Positions 9,182-17,013 are shown, counted from the first letter of the stretch. The stretch: DNA of 64,000 nucleotides from SABI01 sp963677695 (GCA_963677695.2 CAXXUJ010000001.1:434001-498000); one strand, 5' to 3'. Numbers and translations: made by a program. Notes: a model not told the origin generated them from the sequence alone.

Positions 9182-9997
9182 ATGAGAATGAATCGGGAAT
9201 TCACAACCCCGATAGCATCGGGTTTGAAAAGAATCTATCGCAATGAGGGTGACATATACTACACGTACACGAAAAAGGTTCTTTTCAAGGTTGCAAGAAT
9301 AACCTACGAACTCTTTGAGGATGAATCATTTCAATATATCTTCGTACCCTACTGGGATGTCATAGATGGACTTGAAGGACATGACTGGGGAGGCATTCCC
9401 GGTATCGATCTCAGCTTGCGACAGGATGCATATTATCGTGTCGGAATGACACCTGTGTTCATCTCAGAAAGGACTCCTCCTCCCAACCGAGTGAATCTTG
9501 CCGAGGAATTGCGTGAAGTCAATCTTGAGTACCTGAATAGGCTGGAATGGCTCAAGAGAACTCATACCATCTATTTTGGAGACCAGCTTGTAGTGGAGGA
9601 TTGCTCCTATAACGCTTTCACTGGAATTTCTTCTCAAAGTGCCCAGTGGCATGCCCTATCGATCCTTCAGCTTCTGGGGATGCGGCTGCCGATTGAGATT
9701 GACGGGAGATCCTTCGAAGAAAGTGAACGCACGCTCCTGATTCGGATCTTCCTTATGGAATATGAATTCCTTGCTTCCAGAAGACTCCAGCGGCAGAAGG
9801 CTGGTCAGGAAGAAGCACGTCTCCGAGGTATCTATAAAGGACGCCCTCCGCTACAGGTCTCGCTTCTCCTCCTTGCAGAAATAAAGGATAAGATCGATTC
9901 AGGTCATATGAGCATAGAAGAGGCAATGAAGAAAACCGGATTATCACGCTCGACACTCTACAGGAGACTTAAAAATCTCAAAACGTCTCAAATATAG
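9182..9997 (+). CDS. Unknown protein with C-terminal resolvase-type helix-turn-helix
   Basis: The last 60 residues (RGIYKGRPPL...IEEAMKKTGLSRSTLYRRLK) look like the C-terminal HTH of serine resolvases/invertases, including the characteristic YKGRPP entry and SRSTLYRRL recognition helix. The first 200 residues have none of the recombinase catalytic domain (no YxRVS start, no DRLxR). Instead there is an unrecognised domain containing LLFxVARITYELFE, a DWGGIPGIDLSLR segment and several aromatic residues. AAGGAGA precedes the ATG at 9182 by 8 bases. It may be a transcription factor that borrowed a resolvase HTH. It is monocistronic and convergent with the next unit. No function is assigned to the N-terminal part. 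Confidence 0.7.
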   Translation: MRMNREFTTPIASGLKRIYRNEGDIYYTYTKKVLFKVARITYELFEDESFQYIFVPYWDVIDGLEGHDWGGIPGIDLSLRQDAYYRVGMTPVFISERTPPPNRVNLAEELREVNLEYLNRLEWLKRTHTIYFGDQLVVEDCSYNAFTGISSQSAQWHALSILQLLGMRLPIEIDGRSFEESERTLLIRIFLMEYEFLASRRLQRQKAGQEEARLRGIYKGRPPLQVSLLLLAEIKDKIDSGHMSIEEAMKKTGLSRSTLYRRLKNLKTSQI

Positions 9998-10030
9998 TAG
10001 GTATATCCTAATGAAACAACTCTCCTGGGA

Positions 10031-11158
10031 CTATGCTGGTTTGAGAATAGGGAGAGGCTCCCAGGTGATAAAGGGTGTTATGCGTCTCTTATACCGTCCG
10101 AGTTCATTATAATGCAGCACATCGTAGACATCTTCACTCTTACCATAGGTCTGATTCGCCCTATGGTACCACATGTACTCGGGGATAATACCTATATTAT
10201 CCTGCGCAAGCAGGCGCATTCTCACTCCTTCGGGATCTGAGATGGCGATGGGAAGTCCTTCGTCGTGGAGAGCACAGAACATCTTCAACGTTTCCCCCAT
10301 ACGGGTGAACGACTCCCCTCTCAGTTCAATTCTGAACCCGTCAGACCTAAAGGAATAGGGACGATACACTGCAAGATTTATATGAGTCGTATTTCCTCCC
10401 CTCTTGATCTCCCATGGATGTCCACCCATACCGCTGTGCTCATGTTTGCAGTCAATCCAGTCTGCGAATTCTTCGGGTGAATCGCCGTTGATGGAAAGCA
10501 GTCCGTTATCCCGGCCATCGGCATACCTTTCATACATCTGGCGACCTGTAAGCGAAACATCAACGCTCTCATCCTCCCTTTCGGCAGCAATGTATGCGAT
10601 CCTGCAGTAATTGAAGAATTCATTGGCAGTGAAAGAGTCGACATGAATATGCTCTCTCATGAGCTCTCTGCTTTCCACAAGAGAGACTATCTTCTGTGTC
10701 CGCTCCTCACCGATTTCACGGTCTATACGGTATACATCAGGGAAAGCCGAACGTATAATGGCATGAGGGGCCTTTCCTTTCCTGAGAGAGAGCGGGAATT
10801 CATTCTGAACTCTCTTATTCGCTGAAACCCAGTCCTTTCTTACCTGAAGAATCCATGTGTGAGCTGCAAGCAGGAGCTTATTCCAGGCATCGAAATCTGT
10901 ATATCTACGGTTCGGCCACCCTTCAACCTCACCAACAGAATCTGGTTCCTTGAATTCAATGAATTCTTCCTTCCCGCTGATATCCCCGAAGAAGAATCTT
11001 TCATCGTATTTTTTCACATGTATCTTGTGCCATTTCTCCTTTTCATCGGGATACAGAAGAACCCAGATATGGTCTAGAGAATCAGCACGATACTCGAAGG
11101 TTTCGAGGATTTCCAAAAATGAACGAATTGTTTTGACTAACCTCTGCTTCTGTTCCAT
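10031..11158 (-). CDS. Unrecognised 375-residue protein, operon partner of DUF6088-like gene
   Basis: I do not recognise this protein with confidence. The N-terminal half (ILETFEYRADSLDHIWVLL, then WNKLLLAAHTWILQVRKDW) is helical and rich in Trp and charged residues. The C-terminal half has an internal domain around SPEEFADWIDCKHEHSGMGG, HPWEIKRGGNTTHINL and GFRIELRGES that resembles a domain I have seen in uncharacterised phage and genomic-island proteins. The clustered His/Cys residues (DCKHEHSG) could bind metal, which is speculation. There is no signal peptide or membrane span. It follows the DUF6088-like gene after 30 bases, so the two form an operon. Confidence 0.65.
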   Translation of the reverse strand: MEQKQRLVKTIRSFLEILETFEYRADSLDHIWVLLYPDEKEKWHKIHVKKYDERFFFGDISGKEEFIEFKEPDSVGEVEGWPNRRYTDFDAWNKLLLAAHTWILQVRKDWVSANKRVQNEFPLSLRKGKAPHAIIRSAFPDVYRIDREIGEERTQKIVSLVESRELMREHIHVDSFTANEFFNYCRIAYIAAEREDESVDVSLTGRQMYERYADGRDNGLLSINGDSPEEFADWIDCKHEHSGMGGHPWEIKRGGNTTHINLAVYRPYSFRSDGFRIELRGESFTRMGETLKMFCALHDEGLPIAISDPEGVRMRLLAQDNIGIIPEYMWYHRANQTYGKSEDVYDVLHYNELGRYKRRITPFITWEPLPILKPA

Positions 11159-11188
11159 GATCTACCTCCTATCTTTCGTCTTCTCTAT

Positions 11189-11848
11189 TCATATAGATTG
11201 ATCATCAGCTTCAGGAAAAGGTTCCCGCTCTATGAGGAACTGCGCCCATTTCAGAGCCCGTACAAACTCAACATAGAGCAGGTGCCGTCCCACCGGAGAA
11301 ATTGAACTGATATATGCTAGAAGAACATCTGTCAGCGCGCGGGCTCGCTCCTCCCCGAGATATTCGAGGGAGATAATAAGGATAATGATCGTCTCCTTTT
11401 CCTCGTTATTCAGAACACTCAGGATCCTCTCCAACCGGGCGACCGTACGGGAGTACTGTATCGATACACTTATTCCGTACACCAGAAAGGGAGCGATACG
11501 TTTGGTGGCAACATAGGTATACCTGACAGGAGAATCCTCTGTGATACCGAGCATTCTGAGAGCAGAGGACTGAGAGGGATACACCTTGGCATGAATATTC
11601 TCCGCTGTCGCTCTCACTATCGAGGGAAGAGAAGCACGAATGAGCTCTATATCATCCTTCCCTGATTTCAGATACACTCCCTTCTTCATATGGAGAATCT
11701 CTTCGTTCCTTGCAAGCTTCTTCAGAGCATGATGAACAGTATCTTTCTGTGCTGATTCAATTTCATCAACAACCTGTGAAAAAGTGAAGACCTCGCCATT
11801 CGGCAGCTGTGAAACATACTCTTGGACACGTGTTGTAATTGAAAGCAT
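11189..11848 (-). CDS. DUF6088-like winged-helix protein (AbiEi/antitoxin-like)
   Basis: The N terminus (TTRVQEYVSQLPNGEVFTFSQVV...HHALKKLARNEEILHMKKGVYLK) matches the N-terminal winged helix of DUF6088 and AbiEi-type antitoxins, in which a short HTH precedes a longer effector domain. Known relatives are often encoded beside a nucleotidyltransferase toxin. Here the downstream partner is instead an unrecognised 375-residue protein. The C-terminal part (VRYTYVATKRIAPFLVYGISVSI and the following helices) fits the DUF6088 effector region. The gene is preceded by direct repeats that could be its own operator. Confidence is good for the HTH and moderate for the family name. Confidence 0.72.
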   Translation of the reverse strand: MLSITTRVQEYVSQLPNGEVFTFSQVVDEIESAQKDTVHHALKKLARNEEILHMKKGVYLKSGKDDIELIRASLPSIVRATAENIHAKVYPSQSSALRMLGITEDSPVRYTYVATKRIAPFLVYGISVSIQYSRTVARLERILSVLNNEEKETIIILIISLEYLGEERARALTDVLLAYISSISPVGRHLLYVEFVRALKWAQFLIEREPFPEADDQSI

Positions 11849-11864
11849 ACATACCCTCCAATTA

Positions 11865-11932
11865 ATTCAATAAACTGCACACACTTACCATACTACCGAT
11901 TCAATAAAATGTACAGAAAAAAATATTGAAAG
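11865..11932 (-). promoter_or_regulatory. Repeated TTCAATA sites upstream of the DUF6088-like operon
   Basis: ATTCAATAAA occurs at 11865-11874 and 11899-11908, in the same orientation with 34-bp spacing. A related site, TTCAATA on the other strand, lies at 11924-11931. On the minus strand a weak promoter (TGTACA, 17 bases, TATGGT) overlaps the middle copy. The layout suggests autoregulation by the first gene product, which is inference. Confidence 0.4.
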
Positions 11933-12093
11933 TATGTGTTTCTCAGATGGATGTTCAATTCTTCGGTCGTACATATTCGAGCAGGTACGCTCAGTACGCT
12001 TCATGGCTTTGAAACAAGAAGAAATGCGGTATCAGATGGAGAGGAAAAATGGGACTCCGTTCCGACATATTTCAAAACGGGAGACCTTACACA

Positions 12094-12123
12094 ACGAAGA
12101 TCCTCCATGAGAAGGATCTTCGT
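12094..12123 (-). terminator. Hairpin just downstream of lysS
   Basis: A perfect 11-bp inverted repeat (ACGAAGATCCT at 12094-12104 and its complement at 12113-12123) with an 8-base loop starts 8 bases after the lysS stop codon. On the lysS strand it is followed by TGTGTAAGG rather than a U-run, so it may be an RNA-stabilising 3' hairpin or a poor terminator. Confidence 0.45.
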
Positions 12124-12131
12124 ATTATCAG

Positions 12132-13709
12132 TTACAGATATCTGGAGAGTATCGGAAGGATCTTATCCTTGCCGCAGGTTTTAATAAATCCTGCAAGCTT
12201 CGGTCCCCTCTCTCTGTCGATCAGTATCCTGTATGTGATATTAAACAGATCGGGAGGATCGATCTCAGCTTCCTTGGCCACATCATAGATCACTGAAGAG
12301 AATTCCTTCTCATCATACTCATCAAGTGACTGAACTTCTCTGTGAAGAGCGGTAATAGCCTTCTTCTGTACATCAGAGATCTCCACAAGAGGTGATGAGG
12401 CATTGGCCAGCACCCAGCGGAACTCTTCGGGAGAGAATGTGGTGATCCAGTTGTAGGCACAGACACACCGTGCTCTCAGTCTCTCTTCCTGGGAAGGATT
12501 CACATCCCCGAGGGATGAGATGACTGCATCGATATCACCTGCGTTGATCTGAAGCATATTGCAGAGGTGACGGAACGGAATCTGGTAGGATACATCCTCA
12601 GGAATACCGTGAACCTGTGAAAGCTCGTAGATTCTTGCTTCCTTCGCCCTCTTCTTCTCGTTCACTTCCTGAACACCGAAGTAGATTCTCTCACACTTAT
12701 CATAGTCTTCGTAGATCTTCAGAACATCTGTATCAAAAGAGATGGCGAACTCGGTATTCGGCCGTGTTCCCGCAAAAAGGAAGCGTGCCACTTCAGGCGT
12801 ATACACCTCAAGAACATCAGGAAGGGAAACAACCTCACCGCTGCTGCTTGAAATCTTACCGCCTCTTCCTTTGATACTGATAAAATCGTACTGGAAGGAA
12901 ACAGGAGCCTCACCGTCAAAGAGCTTCACAACATTCTTTGAAGTATCGAACGAACCGCCCTCACTGTGGTGGTCCTTACCTGCAGGCTCGAAATCGACAG
13001 ACTCATATGCCCAACGGGCAGGCCAGTCTATTCTCCAGGGCAGTTTCACTGCCCCGGTCTCTCTGAGATCTACGGTCTCTTCCTCACCGGTCTCATCATC
13101 ACGATAGGTGACACCCCATGCACCGTCCCAACCAAGGACAGTGGTGGTATCCTTACCTGTGAAATTGCTGAACACGGAAACAGGGAACCAGTCATCGGGA
13201 AGAGGAGTTGTCCTATGCTCGTTCAGAGCAGCTCTGATCTCCTCTCTCTTTTCTAAAGCGGTCTTCATCAGCTCAGCATAGACACTCGATTCATACCTGG
13301 AAGCCTGATAGATGAATTCAGGTTCGATTCCGACGACAGGAAGCAGACTCTCAACAGCCTTCTCATTCGCCTGAGCGTAGCTCTCCCAGTCTCCGTTAGT
13401 ATCAGGAACATGAGTGATCGGTTTACGCAGGAAAGTCGCCAGAAGTTCAGGATCCTTCATGTTCTTCGGAACCTTCCTGAACACATCATAATCGTCCCAG
13501 GAATAGATAAAACGGACATTCTTACCCATTTCACGAAGCGCTTTCACAACGAGATCAACAGAGATGATCTCTCTGAAGTTTCCTATATGTACCGTACCGC
13601 TGGGAGTGATTCCGCTCGCACAGGTGTACGTCTCTTTATCGCCTTTCTCGCGGATAACCTTCTCCGCGTATATATCAGCCCAATGCAATGATTTATTCTG
13701 TGTACTCAT
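12132..13709 (-). CDS. lysS: Lysyl-tRNA synthetase, class I
   Basis: The HIGN motif at 41-44 (ASGITPSGTVHIGN) and the KMSKS-equivalent KISSSSG at 282-288 identify a class I synthetase. The GGSFDTSK and EVYTPEVARFLFA segments are typical of the class I LysRS found in archaea, alphaproteobacteria and spirochaetes. The C-terminal helical bundle follows after about 350. It charges tRNA-Lys with lysine. The 525-residue length is normal. The ATG at 13709 has no ribosome binding site and lies 8 bases after a TATAAT element, so the mRNA may be leaderless. It is divergent from the tRNA gene. Confidence 0.95.
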   Translation of the reverse strand: MSTQNKSLHWADIYAEKVIREKGDKETYTCASGITPSGTVHIGNFREIISVDLVVKALREMGKNVRFIYSWDDYDVFRKVPKNMKDPELLATFLRKPITHVPDTNGDWESYAQANEKAVESLLPVVGIEPEFIYQASRYESSVYAELMKTALEKREEIRAALNEHRTTPLPDDWFPVSVFSNFTGKDTTTVLGWDGAWGVTYRDDETGEEETVDLRETGAVKLPWRIDWPARWAYESVDFEPAGKDHHSEGGSFDTSKNVVKLFDGEAPVSFQYDFISIKGRGGKISSSSGEVVSLPDVLEVYTPEVARFLFAGTRPNTEFAISFDTDVLKIYEDYDKCERIYFGVQEVNEKKRAKEARIYELSQVHGIPEDVSYQIPFRHLCNMLQINAGDIDAVISSLGDVNPSQEERLRARCVCAYNWITTFSPEEFRWVLANASSPLVEISDVQKKAITALHREVQSLDEYDEKEFSSVIYDVAKEAEIDPPDLFNITYRILIDRERGPKLAGFIKTCGKDKILPILSRYL

Positions 13710-13717
13710 GACTGCGG

Positions 13718-13746
13718 ATTATATCGGGAGAGACAAAGAAACGCAA
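13718..13746 (-). promoter_or_regulatory. Predicted sigma70 promoter of lysS, giving a leaderless mRNA
   Basis: On the minus strand TTGCGT (13746-13741) and a perfect TATAAT (13723-13718) are 17 bases apart. Only 8 bases separate the -10 element from the ATG at 13709. No Shine-Dalgarno sequence fits in that space. Confidence 0.55.
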
Positions 13747-13769
13747 GGAGTGAAACACCCCTCAAGTTA

Positions 13770-13799
13770 TTGACTAAAGAAAAGAATCTCAGTTATTAT
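13770..13799 (+). promoter_or_regulatory. Predicted promoter of the tRNA gene
   Basis: TTGACT (13770-13775) and TATTAT (13794-13799) are 18 bases apart, placing transcription initiation just before the mature tRNA 5' end at 13810. Its -35 side abuts the divergent lysS promoter. Confidence 0.5.
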
Positions 13800-13809
13800 C
13801 TTTCGAGTC

Positions 13810-13883
13810 GGGCCTATAGCTCAGTTGGTTAGAGCATCGGACTCATAATCCGTGGGTCGTAGGTTCAAGTCCTACTGGGCCCA
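13810..13883 (+). tRNA. tRNA with CAU anticodon (elongator Met or lysidine-modified Ile2)
   Basis: A 74-base cloverleaf is visible: acceptor GGGCCTA pairs with TGGGCCC (13876-13882) with one G-U pair, followed by discriminator A at 13883. The D arm is GCTCAGTTGGTTAGAGC, the anticodon loop is CTCATAA (anticodon CAU), and the T arm is GTAGG-TTCAAGT-CCTAC. CCA is not encoded. The G1-C72 pair excludes initiator tRNA. The sequence resembles both elongator tRNA-Met and the tRNA-Ile(CAU) read after lysidine modification; I cannot decide between them. It lies at the left end of the insertion-rich region. Confidence 0.93.
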
Positions 13884-13886
13884 AAG

Positions 13887-13919
13887 AAAACTCCTTGCGA
13901 TGCAGGGAGTTTTGCTTTT
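13887..13919 (+). terminator. Intrinsic terminator after the tRNA gene
   Basis: A 12-bp stem (AAAACTCCTTGC at 13887-13898 with GCAGGGAGTTTT at 13902-13913, one G-U pair) with a 3-base loop begins 4 bases after the tRNA and ends in a T-rich run (TTTTGCTTTT). It is nearly symmetrical and could work in both directions. Confidence 0.75.
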
Positions 13920-14207
13920 AATTAGGGACTCTTCATTCACTCTCCATGGATTCAAATGAATTAGCCCAAAGAGAGAGAATTGAATGACCATCCGGCAATT
14001 AGAGCAAAGTAACAAATAGCAAATCCTAATAGCTTATTTCTATATAAGTATTTTATATACAAATATTTACAATTCTAAATCAGACAATTCATTTTATTAG
14101 AAATCCTATCATCAACTTTTTCTGGAACTTCTTTTGTGTAAACTAACAAATCAATCAGTTGACTTTAACATGTGATAGGTACATACTACACATGTAGAAC
14201 AGGTTTC
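13920..14207. other. AT-rich non-coding spacer between the tRNA terminator and the IS21-family element
   Basis: This AT-rich stretch has no open reading frame with a credible start, no repeat of the tRNA 3' end and no recognisable RNA. It may be the remnant of older insertions behind the tRNA. Confidence 0.5.
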
Positions 14208-14213
14208 TACTTA
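14208..14213. repeat. Target site duplication (left) of the IS21-family element
   Basis: TACTTA here is repeated exactly at 16774-16779 on the other side of the element, which supports the element boundaries given here. Confidence 0.75.
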
Positions 14214-14293
14214 TGGTTATTCCGGGCGAGGTTGAACACCAAATCCTGAAATAGTTGAACAGGGTTCCAGAGAAAGTTGAACACCCGCGGATG
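14214..14293. repeat. Left terminal repeat region of the IS21-family element
   Basis: This end holds three blocks with GTTGAACA at about 14235, 14257 and 14276. Read inward, it aligns with the complement of the right end: shared TGGTTATTCC, AATCCTG, TTCCAG and GAACACCC blocks in the same order. Confidence 0.75.
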
Positions 14294-14316
14294 TCGAGTC
14301 CGCGGATTTTCGTAAG

Positions 14317-15075
14317 TCAGCTGCTAGCAAATACTTCTCTCATAGACTTTCCACCGCCATCTTCATTGATGAAAATTTTGTACTTGGTATGAATCAAACG
14401 GTCGATGAGAGCTTCTGCATTCACCGGGTCATCAATCTGAGAAGTCCATTCGGAGCATGGATACTGGGAGCAGATCAGGATAGGTTTCCTTTTAGCACTC
14501 CTGTAATCCACAATCCTGAAAAGTCGATTAGCTTCGTTGGTAGATAACCGCCACCGCAGGAATTCGTCTATGATGAGGAGATCCGGTTTTCTGTAATAGG
14601 TAAGAACTCGTTTCAAGAGAGCGTGATCATGCTCAACCGCTTCGATATCGAGAAGCATGTCTTCCAGTGCAACATATTTGACCGAATGCTCTCGATTACA
14701 GGCCTCTACTCCTATAGCTGAAGAGAGGAAGGTCTTACCACATCCGGTAGGCCCCATTACGAGAACATGATAGCCTTCAGGGATGAACATGCATGTAGCG
14801 TAACGATCAACCGTCTGACGGTGAAGATTGCGTTCTTCGCCATAATAGATATCGGCAAGGCATGCGTCTCTGTTCAAGATTCCAGATTGACGGAGCAACC
14901 TGTTGATCTTTCGTTTCGTCCGAGCATGGTATTCGACATCAACCATCATTTGAAATCTATCCTCGAAGGGAAGATCCATTGCAAGCAGGTCTGTTGATTG
15001 TCGTTGATACTCATGCGCCATTGTCGATAATTTCATGGCAATCAGCTTTCTTTCGGTTTCACTTCTCGTCATCAT
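14317..15075 (-). CDS. istB: IS21-family ATP-binding protein IstB
   Basis: This AAA+ ATPase assists IstA in target selection and strand transfer. The Walker A motif is GPTGCGKT in VLVMGPTGCGKTFLSSA, and Walker B is LLIIDEFLRW. The N-terminal segment LPFEDRFQMMVDVEYHARTKRKINRLLR is the conserved IstB lead-in. The length of 252 residues is normal. Its start lies 17 bases inside the end of istA, which implies translational coupling. No disruption is visible. Confidence 0.92.
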   Translation of the reverse strand: MMTRSETERKLIAMKLSTMAHEYQRQSTDLLAMDLPFEDRFQMMVDVEYHARTKRKINRLLRQSGILNRDACLADIYYGEERNLHRQTVDRYATCMFIPEGYHVLVMGPTGCGKTFLSSAIGVEACNREHSVKYVALEDMLLDIEAVEHDHALLKRVLTYYRKPDLLIIDEFLRWRLSTNEANRLFRIVDYRSAKRKPILICSQYPCSEWTSQIDDPVNAEALIDRLIHTKYKIFINEDGGGKSMREVFASS

Positions 15076-16639
15076 TCACCTCCCTCTGCACAGCGCTTGA
15101 GAAATAGGCGGAATGACGGAGAAACCCTTTCGGTTCCTTCTTTGGCCCAACTTTTTTAGATGGACTCGGCGTTGCTGTTGCTGCAAGCATATTCTTCACA
15201 TTCGAATAGCTCGGCGAGATATGATCTGTGACAATCTGGGAACAGATGTACTCCAGTTGTTCCTCACCATAGGTCTTCGAGAGATTGAGCATTGCCATGC
15301 AGGCGGGATAAGCCTGCTGGATAATCTGTCGGGAATTAAGAATTCCAGACACAACAGCACATGTATTGGTCCCGATACTCTGTGCCCAGGAAAGGAATCG
15401 ACGTTCATTCCATTTAGCATGAGCCTCCTGATGAGCTTTCGGCATATGGGCAGGTTCTGTCTGGTACGGATCTCTACGATTGTAATTTCTTTGATGTGTA
15501 GCAATTCTTTCATTGCTGTCGGCAAGGAAGATTTCTACTACAGACAGTGTCACCCGGACCGATACCGTCCTGTTGATATATTGATAGGGGACTGAATAGT
15601 AGAACCACTTGTCAATCCTGATATGATAATTATACTGGACTGTAAGGCCAGTATGCCAATCGGCCATCTCGAAGGGAGTGGCGGGAAGCTTCTGAAGGTC
15701 GCTGCACTCGACCTGCTCAAACAGAATCTTCCTGCTCCCTTCCCGTTGCTGGAAGGGACTGCCATTGATCTCCTCAATCTTCTCCCTGATAGCCTGATTG
15801 ATTTCAGCTAACGAATAAAAAAGCTTGTGCCTGAGAGCAGCGATAATATTGTTTGCGATAATACCGACAGAATCTTCTACATTCGGTTTCCCCTTAGGGT
15901 GACGGACGGCAGCAGCAGAGATGACTGTATGATAATGCCTTGCCATCTCCTGATAGGTTCTGTTGATTCTGGTTTCGCCCTTTATGTGCTTGATGATTCC
16001 TGTCTTGAGATTGTCACAGATAAGAATCTTTGTAGAACCACCGAAATAGCTGAACATATGATTGTGAGCGGAGATCCAGCTGTCGGTGTCCTGTGTAGAG
16101 AAGGCTTCACAATACGTGTATCTGCTGTACGATAAGCAACCGACAAACAGATATGCAATAAGAATTTCTCCAGTTCGTACATCCTGCCATTGCATCGTAG
16201 ACCCGCCCCAATCGACTTCAATTGAGAACCCGCTATGACGGGGAACATGACCTTTTGCCCGTCTTGTGACGGTATGCTGTTGATAATGGTAGCAGTACTG
16301 CGAATACATCAACGGTGCAATCTTCTTCTCTGTGCATTCGTCTAGATATTCTACCCATAGCTGCTTGAGAGTTAGATTCTTGTGCTGATCCAGTTCCTGA
16401 GCAATAGCCTTCACATCGGGCTTATTTTCGCTCACCTTTTCCTTTCGTGGATACAGATAGTGTTTCAGCTCAACATCTGTCATTGAGTCGATCTTTGTCA
16501 GATCGATAGGTCGCTGATCAAAGACCTTCAGAACGGAGATAACTGTCGTTCGTGAACACTCACACACTTCAGCAATCTTCACATTGCTGACATTCTTGAG
16601 ATGAAGACTCAGAATGTCTCGATATTTGGGAACTGCCAT
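15059..16639 (-). CDS. istA: IS21-family transposase IstA
   Basis: The 526-residue protein has an N-terminal HTH (KIAEVCECSRTTVISVLKVF), then an integrase-type DDE core. The first Asp is in FSIEVDWGGSTMQW, the second in TKILICDNLKTGI, and the third acidic residue in the following GKPNVEDSV region. This is the standard IS21 transposase layout with a long C-terminal beta/helical tail. It appears intact, so with istB the element may be active. The start at 16639 follows a GGAGGG sequence. Confidence 0.93.
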   Translation of the reverse strand: MAVPKYRDILSLHLKNVSNVKIAEVCECSRTTVISVLKVFDQRPIDLTKIDSMTDVELKHYLYPRKEKVSENKPDVKAIAQELDQHKNLTLKQLWVEYLDECTEKKIAPLMYSQYCYHYQQHTVTRRAKGHVPRHSGFSIEVDWGGSTMQWQDVRTGEILIAYLFVGCLSYSRYTYCEAFSTQDTDSWISAHNHMFSYFGGSTKILICDNLKTGIIKHIKGETRINRTYQEMARHYHTVISAAAVRHPKGKPNVEDSVGIIANNIIAALRHKLFYSLAEINQAIREKIEEINGSPFQQREGSRKILFEQVECSDLQKLPATPFEMADWHTGLTVQYNYHIRIDKWFYYSVPYQYINRTVSVRVTLSVVEIFLADSNERIATHQRNYNRRDPYQTEPAHMPKAHQEAHAKWNERRFLSWAQSIGTNTCAVVSGILNSRQIIQQAYPACMAMLNLSKTYGEEQLEYICSQIVTDHISPSYSNVKNMLAATATPSPSKKVGPKKEPKGFLRHSAYFSSAVQREVNDDEK

Positions 16640-16689
16640 TGTTTCCCTCCTGCGTTGAAAGATGTGGACGCATACGCATCCTTTTTCAT

Positions 16690-16773
16690 CTTACGGCAGG
16701 GGGTGTTCACTTTAAACTGGAAGGGTGTACAGTTTTTACAGGATTACCTGTCCAACTACGGCTGGAATAACCA
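16690..16773. repeat. Right terminal repeat region of the IS21-family element
   Basis: Read inward from 16773 as the complement, this end shows TGGTTATTCC, then GTTGGACA, AATCCTG, TGTACACCC, TTCCAG and GTGAACACCC, matching the left end block by block. Confidence 0.75.
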
Positions 16774-16779
16774 TACTTA
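16774..16779. repeat. Target site duplication (right) of the IS21-family element
   Basis: TACTTA is identical to 14208-14213. Removing the element and one copy joins the AT-rich spacer to the promoter of the small RNA gene. Confidence 0.75.
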
Positions 16780-16782
16780 TTC

Positions 16783-16811
16783 TTGACTTGTGCAAGGATG
16801 ATTACTTTGAT
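16783..16811 (+). promoter_or_regulatory. Predicted promoter of the candidate small RNA
   Basis: TTGACT (16783-16788) and TTTGAT (16806-16811) are exactly 17 bases apart. The IS21-family element ends 9 bases before the -35 element, so any upstream activator site has been displaced. Confidence 0.4.
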
Positions 16812-16817
16812 GCAGGG

Positions 16818-16959
16818 GTTGAGCCAAGACGCAGCGCCTGTGGAGTTGTAAGGGGTTTGTGCGTACCACACCTTGGCTAGAGGCGGTGTTACCGAAAGGC
16901 GATGCCAGTTGAAGGAAACGAACTCTTTTAAAAACCTGAAGCTTGTCTTCAGGTTTTTT
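16818..16959 (+). ncRNA. Candidate free-standing structured small RNA (about 140 nt), family not recognised
   Basis: A non-coding stretch with a promoter-like sequence upstream and a strong intrinsic terminator. Internal pairing is extensive: AGCCAAG (16822-16828) with CTTGGCT (16872-16878), TGTGG (16839-16843) with CCACA (16866-16870) nested inside, an alternative ACGCA (16829-16833) with TGCGT (16860-16864), a hairpin CGGT-GTT-ACCG (16884-16894), and CCTT with AAGG around it. No open reading frame of meaning is present. It does not carry the conserved cores of SRP RNA, tmRNA, RNase P RNA or the common riboswitches that I know. 6S RNA cannot be excluded. It is intact between two insertion sequences. 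Confidence 0.5.
16931..16959 (+). terminator. Intrinsic terminator of the candidate small RNA
   Basis: AAAACCTGAAG (16931-16941) pairs perfectly with CTTCAGGTTTT (16947-16957) around a 5-base loop, and the run of six T ends at 16959. Confidence 0.8.
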
Positions 16960-16969
16960 CATACCGAGC

Positions 16970-16977
16970 CATACTTG
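16970..16977. repeat. Target site duplication (left) of the ISL3-family element
   Basis: CATACTTG is repeated exactly at 18436-18443. Eight bases is the usual duplication length for ISL3 elements. Confidence 0.8.
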
Positions 16978-17013
16978 GGATCATGGGATAAAACTGGATC
17001 ATGGGATAAAACT
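16978..17013. repeat. Tandem 18-bp duplication of the ISL3 left terminus
   Basis: GGATCATGGGATAAAACT occurs twice with no spacer. Only the outer copy touches the target duplication. The inner copy overlaps the transposase stop codon at 16999-17001. Confidence 0.85.

Larger units (their letters stand above)
14214..16773 (-). mobile_element. Complete IS21-family insertion sequence (2,560 bp)
   Basis: The element starts TGGTTATTCC and ends GGAATAACCA, giving TG...CA termini. Longer imperfect inverted repeats of about 75 bp lie inside both ends. They contain repeated GTTGAACA/GTGAACA blocks, as expected for the multiple terminal transposase sites of IS21 elements. It carries istA and istB in the usual order with a 17-base overlap, both apparently intact, and is flanked by a 6-bp TACTTA duplication. 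It is inserted immediately upstream of the -35 element of the small RNA gene at 16.8 kb. Confidence 0.88.

Noticed and set aside
16812..16900. Resemblance of the candidate small RNA to a cyclic di-GMP-I riboswitch (GACGCA and GTTACCGA elements)
   Set aside because: The conserved GCAAA segment and the GNRA tetraloop/receptor pair are missing, and the RNA ends in its own terminator without a gene behind it.
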